Assembly: GCA_024734495.1 (NCBI GenBank)
Contig: JALMQS010000073.1
Location: 1,184,379-1,248,378 of the forward strand
Direction: 5' to 3'
DNA length: 64,000 nucleotides
Origin: Forficula auricularia
Taxonomy: Eukaryota > Arthropoda > Insecta > Dermaptera > Forficulidae
Positions within the stretch are counted from its first letter, which is position 1; every line of letters starts with the position of its first letter. The notes under the pieces were generated by a model. The model saw only the letters and a list, made by a program, of their open reading frames with translations, ran no database searches and was not told the DNA's origin. Shown one piece after another: positions 33,381-44,312 of this stretch. The position numbers were made by a program, and so were the translations under genes.

Positions 33381-34312
33381 TTATGAAAATGATGAGAGAA
33401 GAAGTTACACTAAAAAGGTGCAACCCCTAAAGGCCTGGGTTGGCCCCTCCATCGTGAAAAGAAGAAGAAATAAATTTATAATTATTTATATAAGGTATTT
33501 GTGGATACGGATCTTAAATATCTGAAGGTTATAAGTCGCGGGAAAGATGGTGGTAGGGAGCGAGTTCCAGTCTCTGAAGGTCATAAGGATAAAAGAGTTG
33601 GCGAAAGCACTTGTTCGATTTTTATCCAATTTGAAGGGGTGCTGAGCGTTCGAAAACCACGTGTTTCTCGTAAAGAGGGCTTTAGGGGGGGATAATTGAT
33701 TTCAGCTCGACTGAACATACACCGTGATAGTATCTGTAGTACAGGGAAAGGGCAGAAACGGTTCTTCGGTGAGCCAGGGAGTCGAGTGAGTTGGTTAGAG
33801 CCGGGTCTCCTATTAGTTTAATTCCTCGTCTCTGAATCGCATCCAGTGTAGCAAGAGAATGCTTGGAGTCCCCTCTCCAAAGATGATAGCCATATTCGAG
33901 ACAGTGACGAATTTGAGCCTTATAAAGTTTAAGAAGTTGACTGGGAGTATAACAGCGTCTAGACCTAAATAGGAGACCAAGCTTGCGCGCTGCTGATTTA
34001 GCAGTGGTTGAGATATGGTCATTCCATGAAAGGCCAGACCCTAGAGTTCCGCCTAGCATTGAAATTTTATCCCTAAATTCTAGTGAGTTTGAGTCAAATG
34101 ATATGTCTGGGAGGTTTCTGTCGACGCGCCTAGAAATAAGGCAACACTGAGTTTTCACGGCATTGAAGTTAACTAAGTTTTGGGATCCCCAGTTTTTAAG
34201 TCTAAGTCTAAATTTATTCAGGAAGAACGGTTTTTATGCGATGCAGGGGCATTATGGTAGGGTGCTGTCATCTGAGTAACAATATACCGGATTGGAGGGC
34301 AAGTTTAGAAGG
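33381..34312 (-). pseudogene. 5'-truncated non-LTR retrotransposon (reverse transcriptase C-terminal part)
   Basis: The minus frame 34158-33682 shows VKTQCCLISRR, SMLGGTLGSGLSWNDHI, LGLLFRSRRCYTPSQLLKLY, KAQIRHCLEYGYHLWRG, SLATLDAIQRRGIKLIGDPA and SALSLYYRYYHGVCSVELKS. This is the end of a reverse transcriptase and its thumb in the Jockey/CR1-like group. After a frameshift near 33690 the C-terminus continues in another frame (LFTRNTWFSNAQHPFKLDKN) to about 33490. The 3' UTR has CACGATGGAGGGGCCAACCC and GGCCTTTAGGGGTTGCACC. ATCTTTT flanks both sides (33374-33380, 34313-34319). Not functional: truncated and frameshifted. Confidence 0.9.
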
Positions 34313-34549
34313 ATCTTTTCATTGATTTCATTTTTACAAAAAATATTATAAATTATTTTAAAAAGACGGCGCTATGAATTAGGGGAAATATTTTTAAATT
34401 TTCTATCTTTTACCATAGTTTTCAAAATAATAGACTTTATTTCTTCTTCTAGGGTGGGGGGTGCCCTCGCTGCCCATTTCTGGACACGTCCTTGTATATA
34501 TCGAAGAAATGTCACGCCTATCGTGATTTTGCCAATATATTGGCAATGA

Positions 34550-35210
34550 CGTCATCATGAATTGCTTGCTCATTTATCGGGAAATAAAACTTGGGCCATT
34601 GAAAATCCGACATGAAAGGGGATTAGATTAGGATTTAATACGGTTGGATATGGTGTCGATGAACCCCCCCCCTATTTCCTACTCATGGACTCTCCTCTCA
34701 CCCCCGTTTTACTTTCTCCATTACTACCATCGTTATTCGGCTCGGCGATTCCACTCTTCTGTTTATCTCGTTAAAGAGAGACTCTTCTAGAAAATCTAAA
34801 AACTGTCAAAAGGTCGGAAATTGCAAAAAAAAAAATAGAGAGAGAATAAGATAAAGAGAAACATTGGCTTGGGTTGGTTCGATTGCGATCGACGACCTCA
34901 AATGAGATTAACCCTTAGGGGCGAAAACGAAGGGCGAAAAGGGGGCTTCTTATTCGCGTTTTGAAAAAAAAATCTTAACAAGGAAATAAAGAAAAAGAGA
35001 AAGAATGAGATGAATAATAAAAAAACAAAAAATATTATTACTATTATTATTTTTTGATTATGAAATACGAAATTACCATAATTTTTTTGTTTATTAGAAT
35101 CTTTTGATGTGATTTATTATAGATTTATTTTTTACAAGCTGTAACGATCCGCCTTCGTCCATCCAATCTAAAACTAGCTTTGCTTATTCGTTAATATTGT
35201 TTATAAACCT
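34550..35210. other. Non-repetitive block with moderate GC islands
   Basis: No repeat family recognised. Contains GGGGATTAGATTAGGATTT (two GGATTA-type homeodomain words), CGATTGCGATCGACGACC and GGGGCGAAAACGAAGGGCG. No frame or splice structure supports a gene. It could be regulatory sequence; evidence is only the absence of repeats and higher complexity. Confidence 0.3.
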
Positions 35211-35216
35211 GAATAA

Positions 35217-35760
35217 GTAGGTTATCTAACTAGGGTGGTCCTTATTTTGTGTATTTTCGAATTTTTACGCTAACAGAGGGTCACATAGTTCGAATTAAAT
35301 AAAAATTAATTAAAAACAATATTCCCCAAGTTTCAAGTCCATCTAAATTTTAGCCTAGTGCTACACAGCGATTAAGTTTCCCATCTAAATAAAATGGGGC
35401 TTTTGTCATTGAACGATCAATTTTTTATTCCGGCCAAAGTAATGGTTCAAAAAATTTGAAACTATGTAGACATTATCGTTATCATAGTAGGAATCCTTCA
35501 GAATTTTAGCTATTACAATTTTGGAGTTACATCTAGATAAAATACTGCTATATCTTAGCATTAGTAAAAGTTATAGACTCTAAAATTATAATAGCTAAAA
35601 ATCTGTAAAAATTCTAAGGGATAGCTACTATTATAAAGATAAAGTCTACAGAGTTACAAATTTTTTGAACTATTACTTTGGCCTCAATAAAAAATTGATC
35701 ATTCAATGCCATAAACCCCATGTTATTTATTCGCTCCGTGCGCAACAGTGGCAGCGCCAT
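35217..35760. mobile_element. Palindromic repeat G, copy 1 (mariner-like end)
   Basis: Left end TAGGGTGGTCCTTATTTTG. The arms meet at about 35560: TTTTTTATTCCGGCCAAAGT with GGCCTCAATAAAAAATTGAT, and ATTTTAGCTATTACAATTTT with TAATAGCTAAAAAT. Copy 2 at 46786-47255 supplies the other end (AATAATGACCTCCCTA). The end sequence and palindrome suggest a mariner-type MITE; the outer right end here is lost. Confidence 0.6.
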
Positions 35761-36365
35761 AGGTGACACTTTTAAGAACTTCGGGTACAATCTACCTCCT
35801 TATTTAACATTCATCTGGGTATATATTCATTTATGTACATAAATTACCATATAATTTTATTTTTTTAATTTTTTTTTAATTTAGATTTCAAAGTGTGTTA
35901 AAAAGATGAATGGAAAGCTCGAGAGTTTCTAGCCAAAATAATAATATCAATAGTTTTAAGTGCTCGAGATTTACTTGCAAATTTAATACTCTAAGATGAA
36001 AATAATACATCCTGTGACCAGACAACTTGCCACGTTAAAACCAATATAAATTTTTTGTCTTACGACGATTTAAAAGCGTCAACGAAAGAATCTCGGTGTA
36101 TATTAATATTATTTTTAATTGGAATTACATTCACTTTGTGCCCAGTGATAGGTCTTGATGATGGCCATAATGGGTGTAAACGTTGGTAAAAATATAAATT
36201 AAGTTTTATTTCAATTTTATTTTATTTTGGCTGAGATTAAAAATCGACCTTTTTCCTGAATTTAAAAGTTAATATAATATTAATATAAATATAATATATA
36301 TTTTAACTGAATCAAAAAATAACCATGTTCCAGGTACTTTTATAGTTTAAATGAAACCATGTAAC

Positions 36366-37336
36366 CAGGGACGTGCGGTAGTTTTTCTCAGTATGATGCA
36401 AGTCTTCGAAATGCCGCCTTTTAAATGTTTTTTCTTTAAAATAACCTTGGGTTGTGATAAAAAAAAAAAAAAATTGCTCAAAATGTGAAAATACTATTTT
36501 TATTTTAAAAATATAAGCAAGGTTCTTTAAAATATAAAACAAATTATAACAACGATAAAGTATAACAATCTACTACATTATAATCCTCCTAAATTTAACT
36601 TTAGCAAATTGGCTAATTAGGACGTATAGTATAAGTGGCAACTAATTTAGATTCAATAGAAATTAAAGACAGATTTTTAAGTTTTGTTTAGTTTATTGAA
36701 CTTCTTAAGTAGTTTTTTATTAATTTTAATTTGTAAAAAAAACTTCCCCACTAGCTACAGAGACAGGGAGTTTTAATAACATGCTTCGAGTTACAACAGA
36801 GTATTCGGATACAAAGTAATTAAGTTATTTTGGCACAAATATTTTAAAACATCCAAGGGTTTCTTAGAATATGGTAGGATTCGGGATACATCACGTAATT
36901 CTTCTTGAAGATCATTTGCATATATATTTTATTTATTTTTGACCGAAAGTATTGACTCGACACTGGTACAATAATTTTGTAACATTTTGTCATCTATATC
37001 CTTGAGTTTTAAAATGTCTTATAAAAAGTGAAAATTTTGGCTATGGGTTTCCAGAAGCGTGTATCGTTTATTCAGAGAATTAAGGGTAATGTCCAGAATA
37101 TAAGTGAAAATGTGTTTATTTTAAATTTAATCTCCTCTGTTAAGGGTTCATCGACAGTTTCCTCATAGTTAAATTAACGCTTTTTCCTTCTTGCTCTAAC
37201 TCCAGTTTCTCAAGGAATTCCTGTAGGAAAGATTTTAAATTATTCCAATTGTATTTTGATTTGGCTGCTTATGCCGCTCCCTTGCTGTGCCGCCTGATGC
37301 GGCCGCCTTTCTGCATCATAGCACGGCACGGCCCTG
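36366..37336 (-). mobile_element. hAT transposon with decayed transposase
   Basis: 971 bp between perfect 8-bp duplications CATGTAAC (36358-36365 and 37337-37344). The ends CAGGGACGTGCGGTA and GCACGGCCCTG form imperfect inverted repeats. On the minus strand near 36800-36680 the frames read YSVVTRSMLLKLPVSVASGE and, one frame on, KLKLIKNYLRSSI. This is the hAT C-terminal dimerisation region (LPVTxASxERSFSxLKxIKxYLRSS). Frameshifts and stops show it is dead. The catalytic residues upstream are not recognisable. Confidence 0.9.
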
Positions 37337-37477
37337 CATGTAACTTAAATATTCAAAAGAAATACATTCAAAAAAGGCATAATTGAAACACTACAATATA
37401 CAGGAAAACAATACTACAGTAAATAAAATTATTTCAGTTTAAATATTATAGATTTTATTTATCATAAATTGATTACA

Positions 37478-38078
37478 AAATAAACTGCAACGGATCGTTG
37501 CTAAACTTTATCCAAATTCATTTGAAATATTAATATGTTCTAGAGTAAAGTACTTTAAAATATAATTTTACTATAAACTTTATTTAACCTTTTTTGTGGG
37601 TCCCAAGGTACTTAATTAGGATATTAAATTTCATCAAAATTGGTTAAGTCATTTTCAAGATATTTAGAAAAAACTAAAAAAGTACTGAAATAAAGTACTA
37701 ATGTTTGTGGACCGATATGTACCAAAAACTAATCAGCGCTTCATTTTGTTAAAATACTGGTAGGTTTTCAATTTCAATTCATTCGGTGCAACGGTGTGGA
37801 AAAATTCGTGGACGAAAAAAACGATAACACGCATACATACATCCATCCATCCCCACGCACTTCCAAAAAAAATGGCACTTTTTGGCCTCTCGGCGAGATC
37901 CCAGGTAATTTTTGGCAAAACCTTCACGTGCTAAAATTCAATCTCATTGAATACTTCAATTTGTGACCTTAATTGAGTCCATGGGTTCCGTAGTCTTTAC
38001 CTGAGGACCCTTTGAAGTCGCGCTTGCCGCGAGAGCGATTCAATACTTTCTCCCATGCTTCGCATTGGATAAAGTAAA
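37478..38078 (+). mobile_element. Family B repeat, copy 4
   Basis: Starts AAAATAAACT, hairpin GCAACGGATCGTTGC, AACTTTATCC; ends with CCATGCTTCGCATTGG (38053-38068), ATAAAGTAAAA. It is the inverted near-duplicate of 1911-2530 and lacks the tandem units. Complete at both ends and little diverged: the youngest-looking family B copy. Confidence 0.72.
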
Positions 38079-38236
38079 ATTGACGTATAGTGAAATTAAT
38101 ATCTACAATATAATTATATTATTTAGTAAATCTCTCCCCACTCCTTTGGAGAAAAATAATTCTTGAATAGGAGAGATTTTCAAGTCACACTAATAGTGAA
38201 CATATGTCAATTGATGAATTCAAAATATCCACCCGA

Positions 38237-39228
38237 TTATTTGAATTTAAAGTTTTTTACATTAATAATTAAATGAACTAATTCGGGGCATAACTCATGA
38301 AAAATCTCTGGGTCAAATTCTGATCACTTTCAATATAGTCTGGTGTATATAAAGTCAAAATCTTTATTTGTTTCCCAATTTGTTTTAGTAAATTAATGAC
38401 TTCATTAAAATAATCAAAATGATTGTCAGTAAAATCTAATTTCATTTCAGTGAGTAATGGAAATTCCGACAAATATTGGACAATATTTCTTTGAGGCCAC
38501 ATTAAATATAGTCTTTTTTACGTTTGGACAAAATTTCGAATATAATTCTAAAGATGTTAAGGTTGCTTTTTCATCATAAAATTTGGTAAATTTATTTAAT
38601 TTTTTGAGTAGAACTTCATCTGTAATTGTTGGTAACACTTCACGGAATCCTTGATAATATCCGAAACCTTTCAAATTGGGTAGAAGTTTTAAAATTTTCA
38701 CACCGTCTGTTACACTTAAATTACTTACATCGATATATTCGATTTTTAGGAGTGCATTTTGAACATCCTGCTGAAGCAGGTTAAAATCCATTTCGAACAA
38801 AATTTGAAAGATTCCACAAGCATGAGGGTGGGAAGAACACCTCACCCTCAGAGCTCTCAAGTTTGGGGTTTGTTTCAGAAAAGACAAGAATTTCTCTTTG
38901 TTCACAGATTTAATCCATAAATCTCTAAAATCGGCCGTTTCGATATTCGGAGCGTATCTCGGGATCATTTCTAAAATTGATTGGACGCTTGATTGCTGTA
39001 TTGTATCTTCTATAAACCTGAAAAATCTTGTCCTTTCGTCAAGGAAAATAGGAAGACAATTCAATCGCTCACGCTCGCTAAGGTTACTAAAATTATGAAC
39101 ACCCGAAAGACACATCTGCATCAGTTTGTATTTGTGCACAGGAAGAACAGAATTTACAAGTTTTCTCTTCTCATCCACGTTAGCATTTTCCCCAATCCTT
39201 CCCGAATAGTTCTGAACATCTGGTCCAT
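38237..39228 (-). pseudogene. Leucine-rich protein gene, copy 1 (frameshifted)
   Basis: The main frame (39178-38517) includes EKRKLVNSVLPVHKYKLMQM, RERLNCLPIFLDERTRFF, SVQSILEMIPRYAPNIETAD, MDFNLLQQDVQNALLKIEYI and LPNLKGFG. Alignment with the copy at 30918-32198 shows three single-base shifts: near 39190 (joining an upstream ATG at 39226-39228 and FRTIREGLG), near 38517 (to YLSEFPLLTEMKLDF) and near 38290 (to PELVHLII, ending with TAA at 38237). Restored length would be about 325 residues. Leucines recur every 20-30 residues, LRR-like. Whether it is a pseudogene or an intact gene hit by assembly errors at homopolymers cannot be told from sequence. Function unknown. Confidence 0.7.
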
Positions 39229-39425
39229 TTCCTTATCTTCTTATATCTTATATCTTATATTCTTCTTTTTTTTTATTTATGGGAAAATTCTTCTATGTTT
39301 CAGATCTCATAATGGATTTTAACCCATTTAGAATGGAAGAAGAAAATTCCATATATCATATAAGCAACTTAATTTAAAAAAAGGATGAATGAAATTCAAT
39401 TGCTTCTTTCCAGTAATTTTATATT

Positions 39426-39695
39426 AATTTAAGTGTAATAATAAAACTAAGATACGAGGTAGGTTTCACAAAAAAGAAATAAAACAAAATTGAGTTTTGA
39501 ATTCGATATATTTCGGGAGTTAGCCCATCATTTTTTTTTTCTTAGACTCCTGATGATGAGCTAACCCCCGAAATATATCGAATTCAAAACTCAATTTTGT
39601 TTTATTTCTTTTTGTGAAACCTACCTCGTATCTTAGTTTTATTATTATATTAAAATGTTTCACCTAGAACCAACACCGAACTCCTTAAAAGTTAT
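39426..39695. repeat. Foldback with paired hammerhead-like motifs
   Basis: Arms AGATACGAGGTAGGTTTCAC / GTGAAACCTACCTCGTATCT and TTTTGAATTCGATATATTTC / GAAATATATCGAATTC. The right arm carries ACTC, CTGATGA, T, GAGCTAACCCCC, GAAA, TATATC, GAATTC (39546-39586). The left arm holds a better stem II in complement (GGG CTAACT CCC). The tail AACCAACACCGAACTCCTTA joins it to the GGTGTTGGTACTTGG family. Confidence 0.65.
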
Positions 39696-39749
39696 TAATT
39701 TAAGTGGTTTATCCAAATGAGTTCAGACTTCGTTAAAACATTTAATATT

Positions 39750-39965
39750 GAAGGAGACAATAAACGAGTGTGTCTTCAGCTGGAATCATAAATTCTATTT
39801 ATAACGAGACTATAGTTTCGAGGGCTTTGCCCTCTTCATCAGTCTATTAAAATTGATTCAAAGGAATTAATGTATGAATGGAGAAAAAGCAAAGCAAAGC
39901 CCTCGAAACTATATCGTTATAAATAAAATTTATATTTCCAACAAAAGACGTTTTTCGTTGTTTTG
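39750..39965. mobile_element. GGAGACAATAAACGAG foldback, copy 3
   Basis: Left arm TTGAAGGAGACAATAAACGA, GTGTGTCTTCAGCTGGAATC, ATTTATAACGAGACTA. The right arm is shortened (AAAGCCCTCGAAACTATATC, AACAAAAGACG). A copy-specific segment follows after 39965. Confidence 0.65.
39806..39843 (-). ncRNA. Hammerhead-ribozyme-like motif 4 (best stem II)
   Basis: Minus strand: AGA, CTGATGA, A, stem II GAGGGC-AAA-GCCCTC (6 perfect GC-rich pairs), GAAAC, TATA, GTC, TCG. Stem I has only two adjacent pairs (A-U, G-C) before a mismatch, so as a monomer it would be weak. Confidence 0.45.
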
Positions 39966-40689
39966 TGCAAGCTGATGGGGTCGGTTTATTGGTGAGTGGA
40001 TGGTTTCCACTGATGAAGATATGCCGTAGTGCTCTCTAAATATTTGGATAAACCATTTAAATTAATACAAAAAAATTACTGGAAAGAAGCTTTAATCAAT
40101 TCATATTTATTTATTTATAAAGTAAAAATCATTTTTTCTCATCGTAACTTTTGGTGTCATGGTTAGTTCTACATCGGTTAGTAAACAGAATAAATTTGAC
40201 TATTGATTTTTCTGTCAGCCATTCAGGCTTCTACTGTAAACAGGCAGATTAATCATTCATTCTAAAATATAGATATAGATAATATAGAAAGAGATTTTCT
40301 ATAGAATTTGCATTTAAACAATTTATAACTTGAAAGCATCATCATAGAATATTCTCCATTTTGGGTTATTTAGCTCTAGCCCCTTTCTCTTTGAAGTCCA
40401 TTTATTTATTATATAGATAGGGTTTAAATTAATTCTCGTAAAATGAACAAATTTGTTGAAAACTGATTTCGAGATAGAAATTGATAGTCATATTCGAACA
40501 TTAAATTAAACTCAACTCAGGTGCATAGTTTGGTATACTAGTATAACATATAGCTCTTTAATAATAATTAATAATCAAATTAATTCAACTAGAAACTAGA
40601 CGGTTCATAGACTATTAATTAGAAAAATAGTTCCAAAAATTATATATAGATATTCTATTCTATTAAATCAATATATCGCATTTCTTTTA

Positions 40690-41588
40690 TAAAATAAGCT
40701 GATGTGTTCTGATGTGGCCATCCACTTGACTTTACCATACATCCTGGCCCCTCACTTATATTTAATATTTAATAAAATTATTTAAAATAGATTAAAAATT
40801 CAGTTTATTGGACAAAGTTTTATTGAAGTTCTTCTTCAATTTTTGTACAACGTTTCGTCTCGAGAGAGACGAAACGTTGTACAAAAATTGAAGAAGAACT
40901 TCAATAAAAAAACTTTGTCCAATAAACTGAATTTTTAATCTACTAATCATAATGGACATTAATCAACATAAATTATTTAAAATCATGAAGTGGTAGGGGG
41001 TTAGTTTTTGCATTTTTAGACTCCTGGGGGCTCACTGATTAACAAAATTTGGTTGAGTTTAGTAAATAGCCAAGATTATTACTTTTTGAACCTACATCCA
41101 CCCCCCATTTTTGGCTGCTAGTTTTTGCATTTTTAGCCTTCTGGGAGTCCACTGATTATGTATCCAAAATTTGGTTGAGTTTGCTCAAATGGCCTAGATA
41201 TTTAATTTTTAACCCCCCTCCTCCATCCCCTTAATTTTGGGTCGATATGCACCAAAATCTAATCAGCTCTTAATCTCAATGGACCAAAACTAGGTGTGAA
41301 ATTTGGTTTCGATATTCTTACTAGTTTTTGAGCTAGCTGGCCCACAAAAATCTGGTAACGCACAGACTAACAGACATTTTTACAAAACAATTATTATCTC
41401 AAAAAATATAATTTTTTCAAAGTTCACTTTTTAAAGCTTTTTTGTTGACGGAAACGCCATGGTTTTGCTCAATTTTTTTTAATCAAAATAGTTTCAGCCG
41501 TTTTTGAGATATTTCGAAAAAAGAAGGAAAAAAACCACTTTTTTCATTCACAATTACAATACTTGACCATACTCTGTATGGTAAAGTA
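40690..41588 (+). mobile_element. Family A repeat, copy 2, interrupted
   Basis: Starts AATAAGCTGATGTGTTCTGA with GTGGCCATCCAC; ends TTGACCATACTCTGTATGG, TAAAGTAAA. Interrupted by a foldback at 40789-40969, otherwise complete. Confidence 0.68.
40789..40969. mobile_element. Foldback element with 14-bp target duplication
   Basis: Flanked by a perfect 14-bp repeat AAATTATTTAAAAT (40775-40788 and 40970-40983), single in other family A copies. The arms AGTTTATTGGACAAAGTTTT and TGTACAACGTTTCGTCTCGA meet directly at CGAGAGAGACGAAACG, so the hammerhead-like core has been trimmed to stem II and GAAAC. A longer relative is at 58858-59275. Confidence 0.85.
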
Positions 41589-41609
41589 AAAAACCTATGT
41601 TAATTCATT

Positions 41610-42055
41610 TTTTACTTAGAGGATATGGTCAAGTATATATTGTAATCGTCCATGGAAATTGTTTTTTTTTCTTCGATTTTACAAAATATTTCAAAAACAG
41701 CTAATACTATTATGATAAAAAATTGAGCGAAACCATGATAATTTGCTCTACAAAAACGCCCTAAATGAGTGAACATCGAAGAAATTATATTTTATGAGAT
41801 ATTAATTATTTTTTGAAAATGTATGTTAGTAAGTTTGCACGTTATCAAATTTTGTGTAAGCTCCAACTCAAAAACTAGTGTGAATGTCAAAACAAAATTT
41901 CATATGTAGTTTTTTTTGTACATTGAGATTAATAGCTGATTAGATTTTGGTTGAAATCTAACCCAAAATTAAGGGGCGGTGGGATCTTAAACAATTAAAA
42001 TTATAAAATTTTCAAGCTAATAAAACAAAGATAAATGGGATATACGTATAAATCG
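41610..42055 (-). repeat. Family A, minus-strand diverged copy
   Basis: TATGGTCAAGTATATATTGT, GAGCGAAACCATGATAATTT, ACTCAAAAACTAGTGTGAAT and TTGAAATCTAACCCAAAATT follow the family order. Truncated before the hairpin end; tail to tail with copy 2. Confidence 0.6.
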
Positions 42056-42374
42056 ACATGTAATAAAAGTTGATAATTATTTTTTTCGGAGGCCAAAATT
42101 TGGGGGGGTTCAAAAAATAGATTTATCAATATAACTAACTCCTAGATCCTTTGATGGATTTCTCTGGAATTTCGCATATGCCTCTACTATACGGTCTTAT
42201 GAAAATAACTCACTATGTGAAATTTATAGTGACCCAAAAGAGGGGACGTGGGAGGCGGTTCAAAAATAATTTAAAATAATAAAATTTTCAAACAAGCCAT
42301 TTACCTACCCTAGATGAGTTCCAAATGTAAAAGATATTGAAATTGGGAAATTTAGTTAATTAGGTACTTAATTA

Positions 42375-43235
42375 ATTCAAAAAATAAGCTGATCTGGACA
42401 ACTACACGATCTTTACCATCCACCTGGCTCCTCTCTTATACTTAATATTTAATAAAATAATTAGACTCTTAATTTTGGGCCCATTAACAATTAATAATAC
42501 CTTCTTTTAAATGATACTCTTCTATTGTAAATATCAGCTTTCTTCGATTTTTGTTTAAAAATTAATCATTTTCAATTATTTTTGAACCCCTTCCCTCTCT
42601 TTTGGGTCAATATCAATTTAACATAGTGGGTCATTTTCATACTGTCTTATAGGATGCATATACGAAACTTCATACAAATCTATCAAAAGTTCTAGGACTT
42701 ATATTGATATTTTTTGATCCTCCTCCTCCACAATTTCGAACTTCTAAATAAATAATAACTCTATTTTATTATAGGTTTATTTTATAGTAATTTCTAGTAT
42801 TTCTTTTTTCTTTTTTTTTTAGTTTGAAAATTTTATAAATTTAATTTGGTAAATAAACATCATTCCGAAATCCATGCAATTTTCCAACCCTGTCGTAAAT
42901 TTAATTCTTTAAACCAACCCTATCCCATGATTTTTGTTTCGATTTCAACCAAAATCTAATCAGTTTTATGCTAGCGCATACACAAAATTTGATAACGTAC
43001 TAACTGACGATTTCACAGACATTTTGACAAAATAGTTAATTTCTATGTAGTAAAATATAATTTCTTCGATTTTCACTCATTTGAGCTTTTTTGTTCACCA
43101 AAAGGCCATGGTTTTGCACATTTTTTTTAAATCAAAATAATTTTATCCGTTTTTGAAATATTTCGAAAAATGAAGTAAAAAAATAACTTTTTCATGCAAG
43201 ATTTCAACAATACTCTGTATTGTAAAGTATGTAAA
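42375..43235 (+). mobile_element. Family A repeat, diverged full-length copy
   Basis: Begins AAAAATAAGCTGATCTGG, then CTTTACCATCCACCTGGC; ends AATACTCTGTATTGTAAAGTA with a weakened hairpin. Substantially diverged interior, likely an old copy. Confidence 0.5.
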
Positions 43236-43384
43236 CAATTTTGAAAAGTTTATTAGGGGAAAGCATACAGAATCTTAAAATAAAATGTTCACTCTTTTCC
43301 ACAATTTATATTGCTTGTTTTCATTTATTTGGTTGTACCTAATTAGTTCACTGATTAACCACAATGTGATTGTATATCTATATC

Positions 43385-43580
43385 TATATTTATTATAATC
43401 GGCTTGCGCGACGCCGCTGACGTGATTTTTTATAATTTTAAAACCCATTAATAGTTCATGACAAATACAATTTTTTTAAAATGAGGAAATTTAAATTATT
43501 ATTTTAAACCTCACTGCGGGATCCAGGCTGTGCAACCTCCTGGCCAACAAGATGCCCGCCGAAGGTGGGCTTCGCATCTG
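43385..43580 (+). repeat. Helitron-like repeat, family C, clearest copy
   Basis: TATTATAATCGGCTTGCGCG, ACGCCGCTGACGTG, CCATTAATAGTTCATGACAA, then the hairpin GCCCGCC GAA GGTGGGC at 43554-43570 followed by TTCGCATCTGG. One-sided GC hairpin and no inverted ends. Assignment to Helitrons is an inference. Confidence 0.5.
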
Positions 43581-44255
43581 GTATGAATCTAAAATATTTT
43601 AACAAAACACCCACATGTCAGAATTAAATTCAACTTTGTTTATATAGAAGGAAAATCAGTCTCTCTTGCACAGTGTTTAGACAAATATTATAAATAATCA
43701 CGCCTAACAAATATGATATATGAAATATTATCCAAATAAACGTTCATGACAAATTGAAACGGAATTTAAATATAAATTATAAATTTCTTCCCAAGCCAAA
43801 TGTCAGCCTAGTTAGAAGTGGAATTAATTAGAAAATATAATGAAATAGAAAGAGAGAGAGATAGAAAGTAGTTGCGCCATTGAGCCACCAGAGTCTAGTT
43901 TAAGAGAAGCAAGCAGTTCTACATATATTATTATGTAAATATCATTATTGGAGTAATTTATGTTCCACTCTGCTAGCCAATGTCCTTAGCATGTTAAAAC
44001 CACCCAGATGAATATTTCAATTTGTGCAAAGTCAGCGTCACATTAATAAATTAAATTAAACAATTTTTTTTCTGCAGTTACTCTAATACAACTTTTATAT
44101 AGTATATTTTGTATGCGTCAGATCGATTTTATGATAAACAGGCTGCCAACCTGGCCGACGAGCACCCTTTCGAGGTTTTCAATATTCAAGGCTCTGTTTT
44201 TCTCCACCCTTTCTCTTATCCTGTCAAGCTTACGGAAATTTGGTTCAGATGTAAA

Positions 44256-44312
44256 TAAACTGCAACGAATCGTTGTTAAACTTTGTCCATATAGTCATCT
44301 GAAATATTAATC
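44256..44312 (+). repeat. Family B, 5'-end fragment
   Basis: AAATAAACTGCAACGAATCG, TTGTTAAACTTTGTCC, then ATCTGAAATATTAAT; only the first 55 bp of family B, with one hairpin arm altered. Confidence 0.6.

Larger units (their letters stand above)
32746..34494. mobile_element. hAT element (non-autonomous) with nested insertions
   Basis: Termini CAAGGGCGTGCCCAGAA and TTCTGGACACGTCCTTG (15 of 17 paired), flanked by a perfect 8-bp duplication TATATATC (32738-32745 and 34495-34502). After subtracting the non-LTR insertion at 33381-34312, about 810 bp remain, containing direct copies of a hammerhead-bearing repeat (32967-33050 and 33318-33380). No hAT transposase reading frame is recognisable. Confidence 0.88.

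Noticed and set aside
33813..34022. 69-codon minus frame
   Set aside because: Shadow of the reverse transcriptase frame 34158-33682.
44113..44310. 65-codon frame
   Set aside because: Ends in a family B terminal hairpin and has no recognisable motif.
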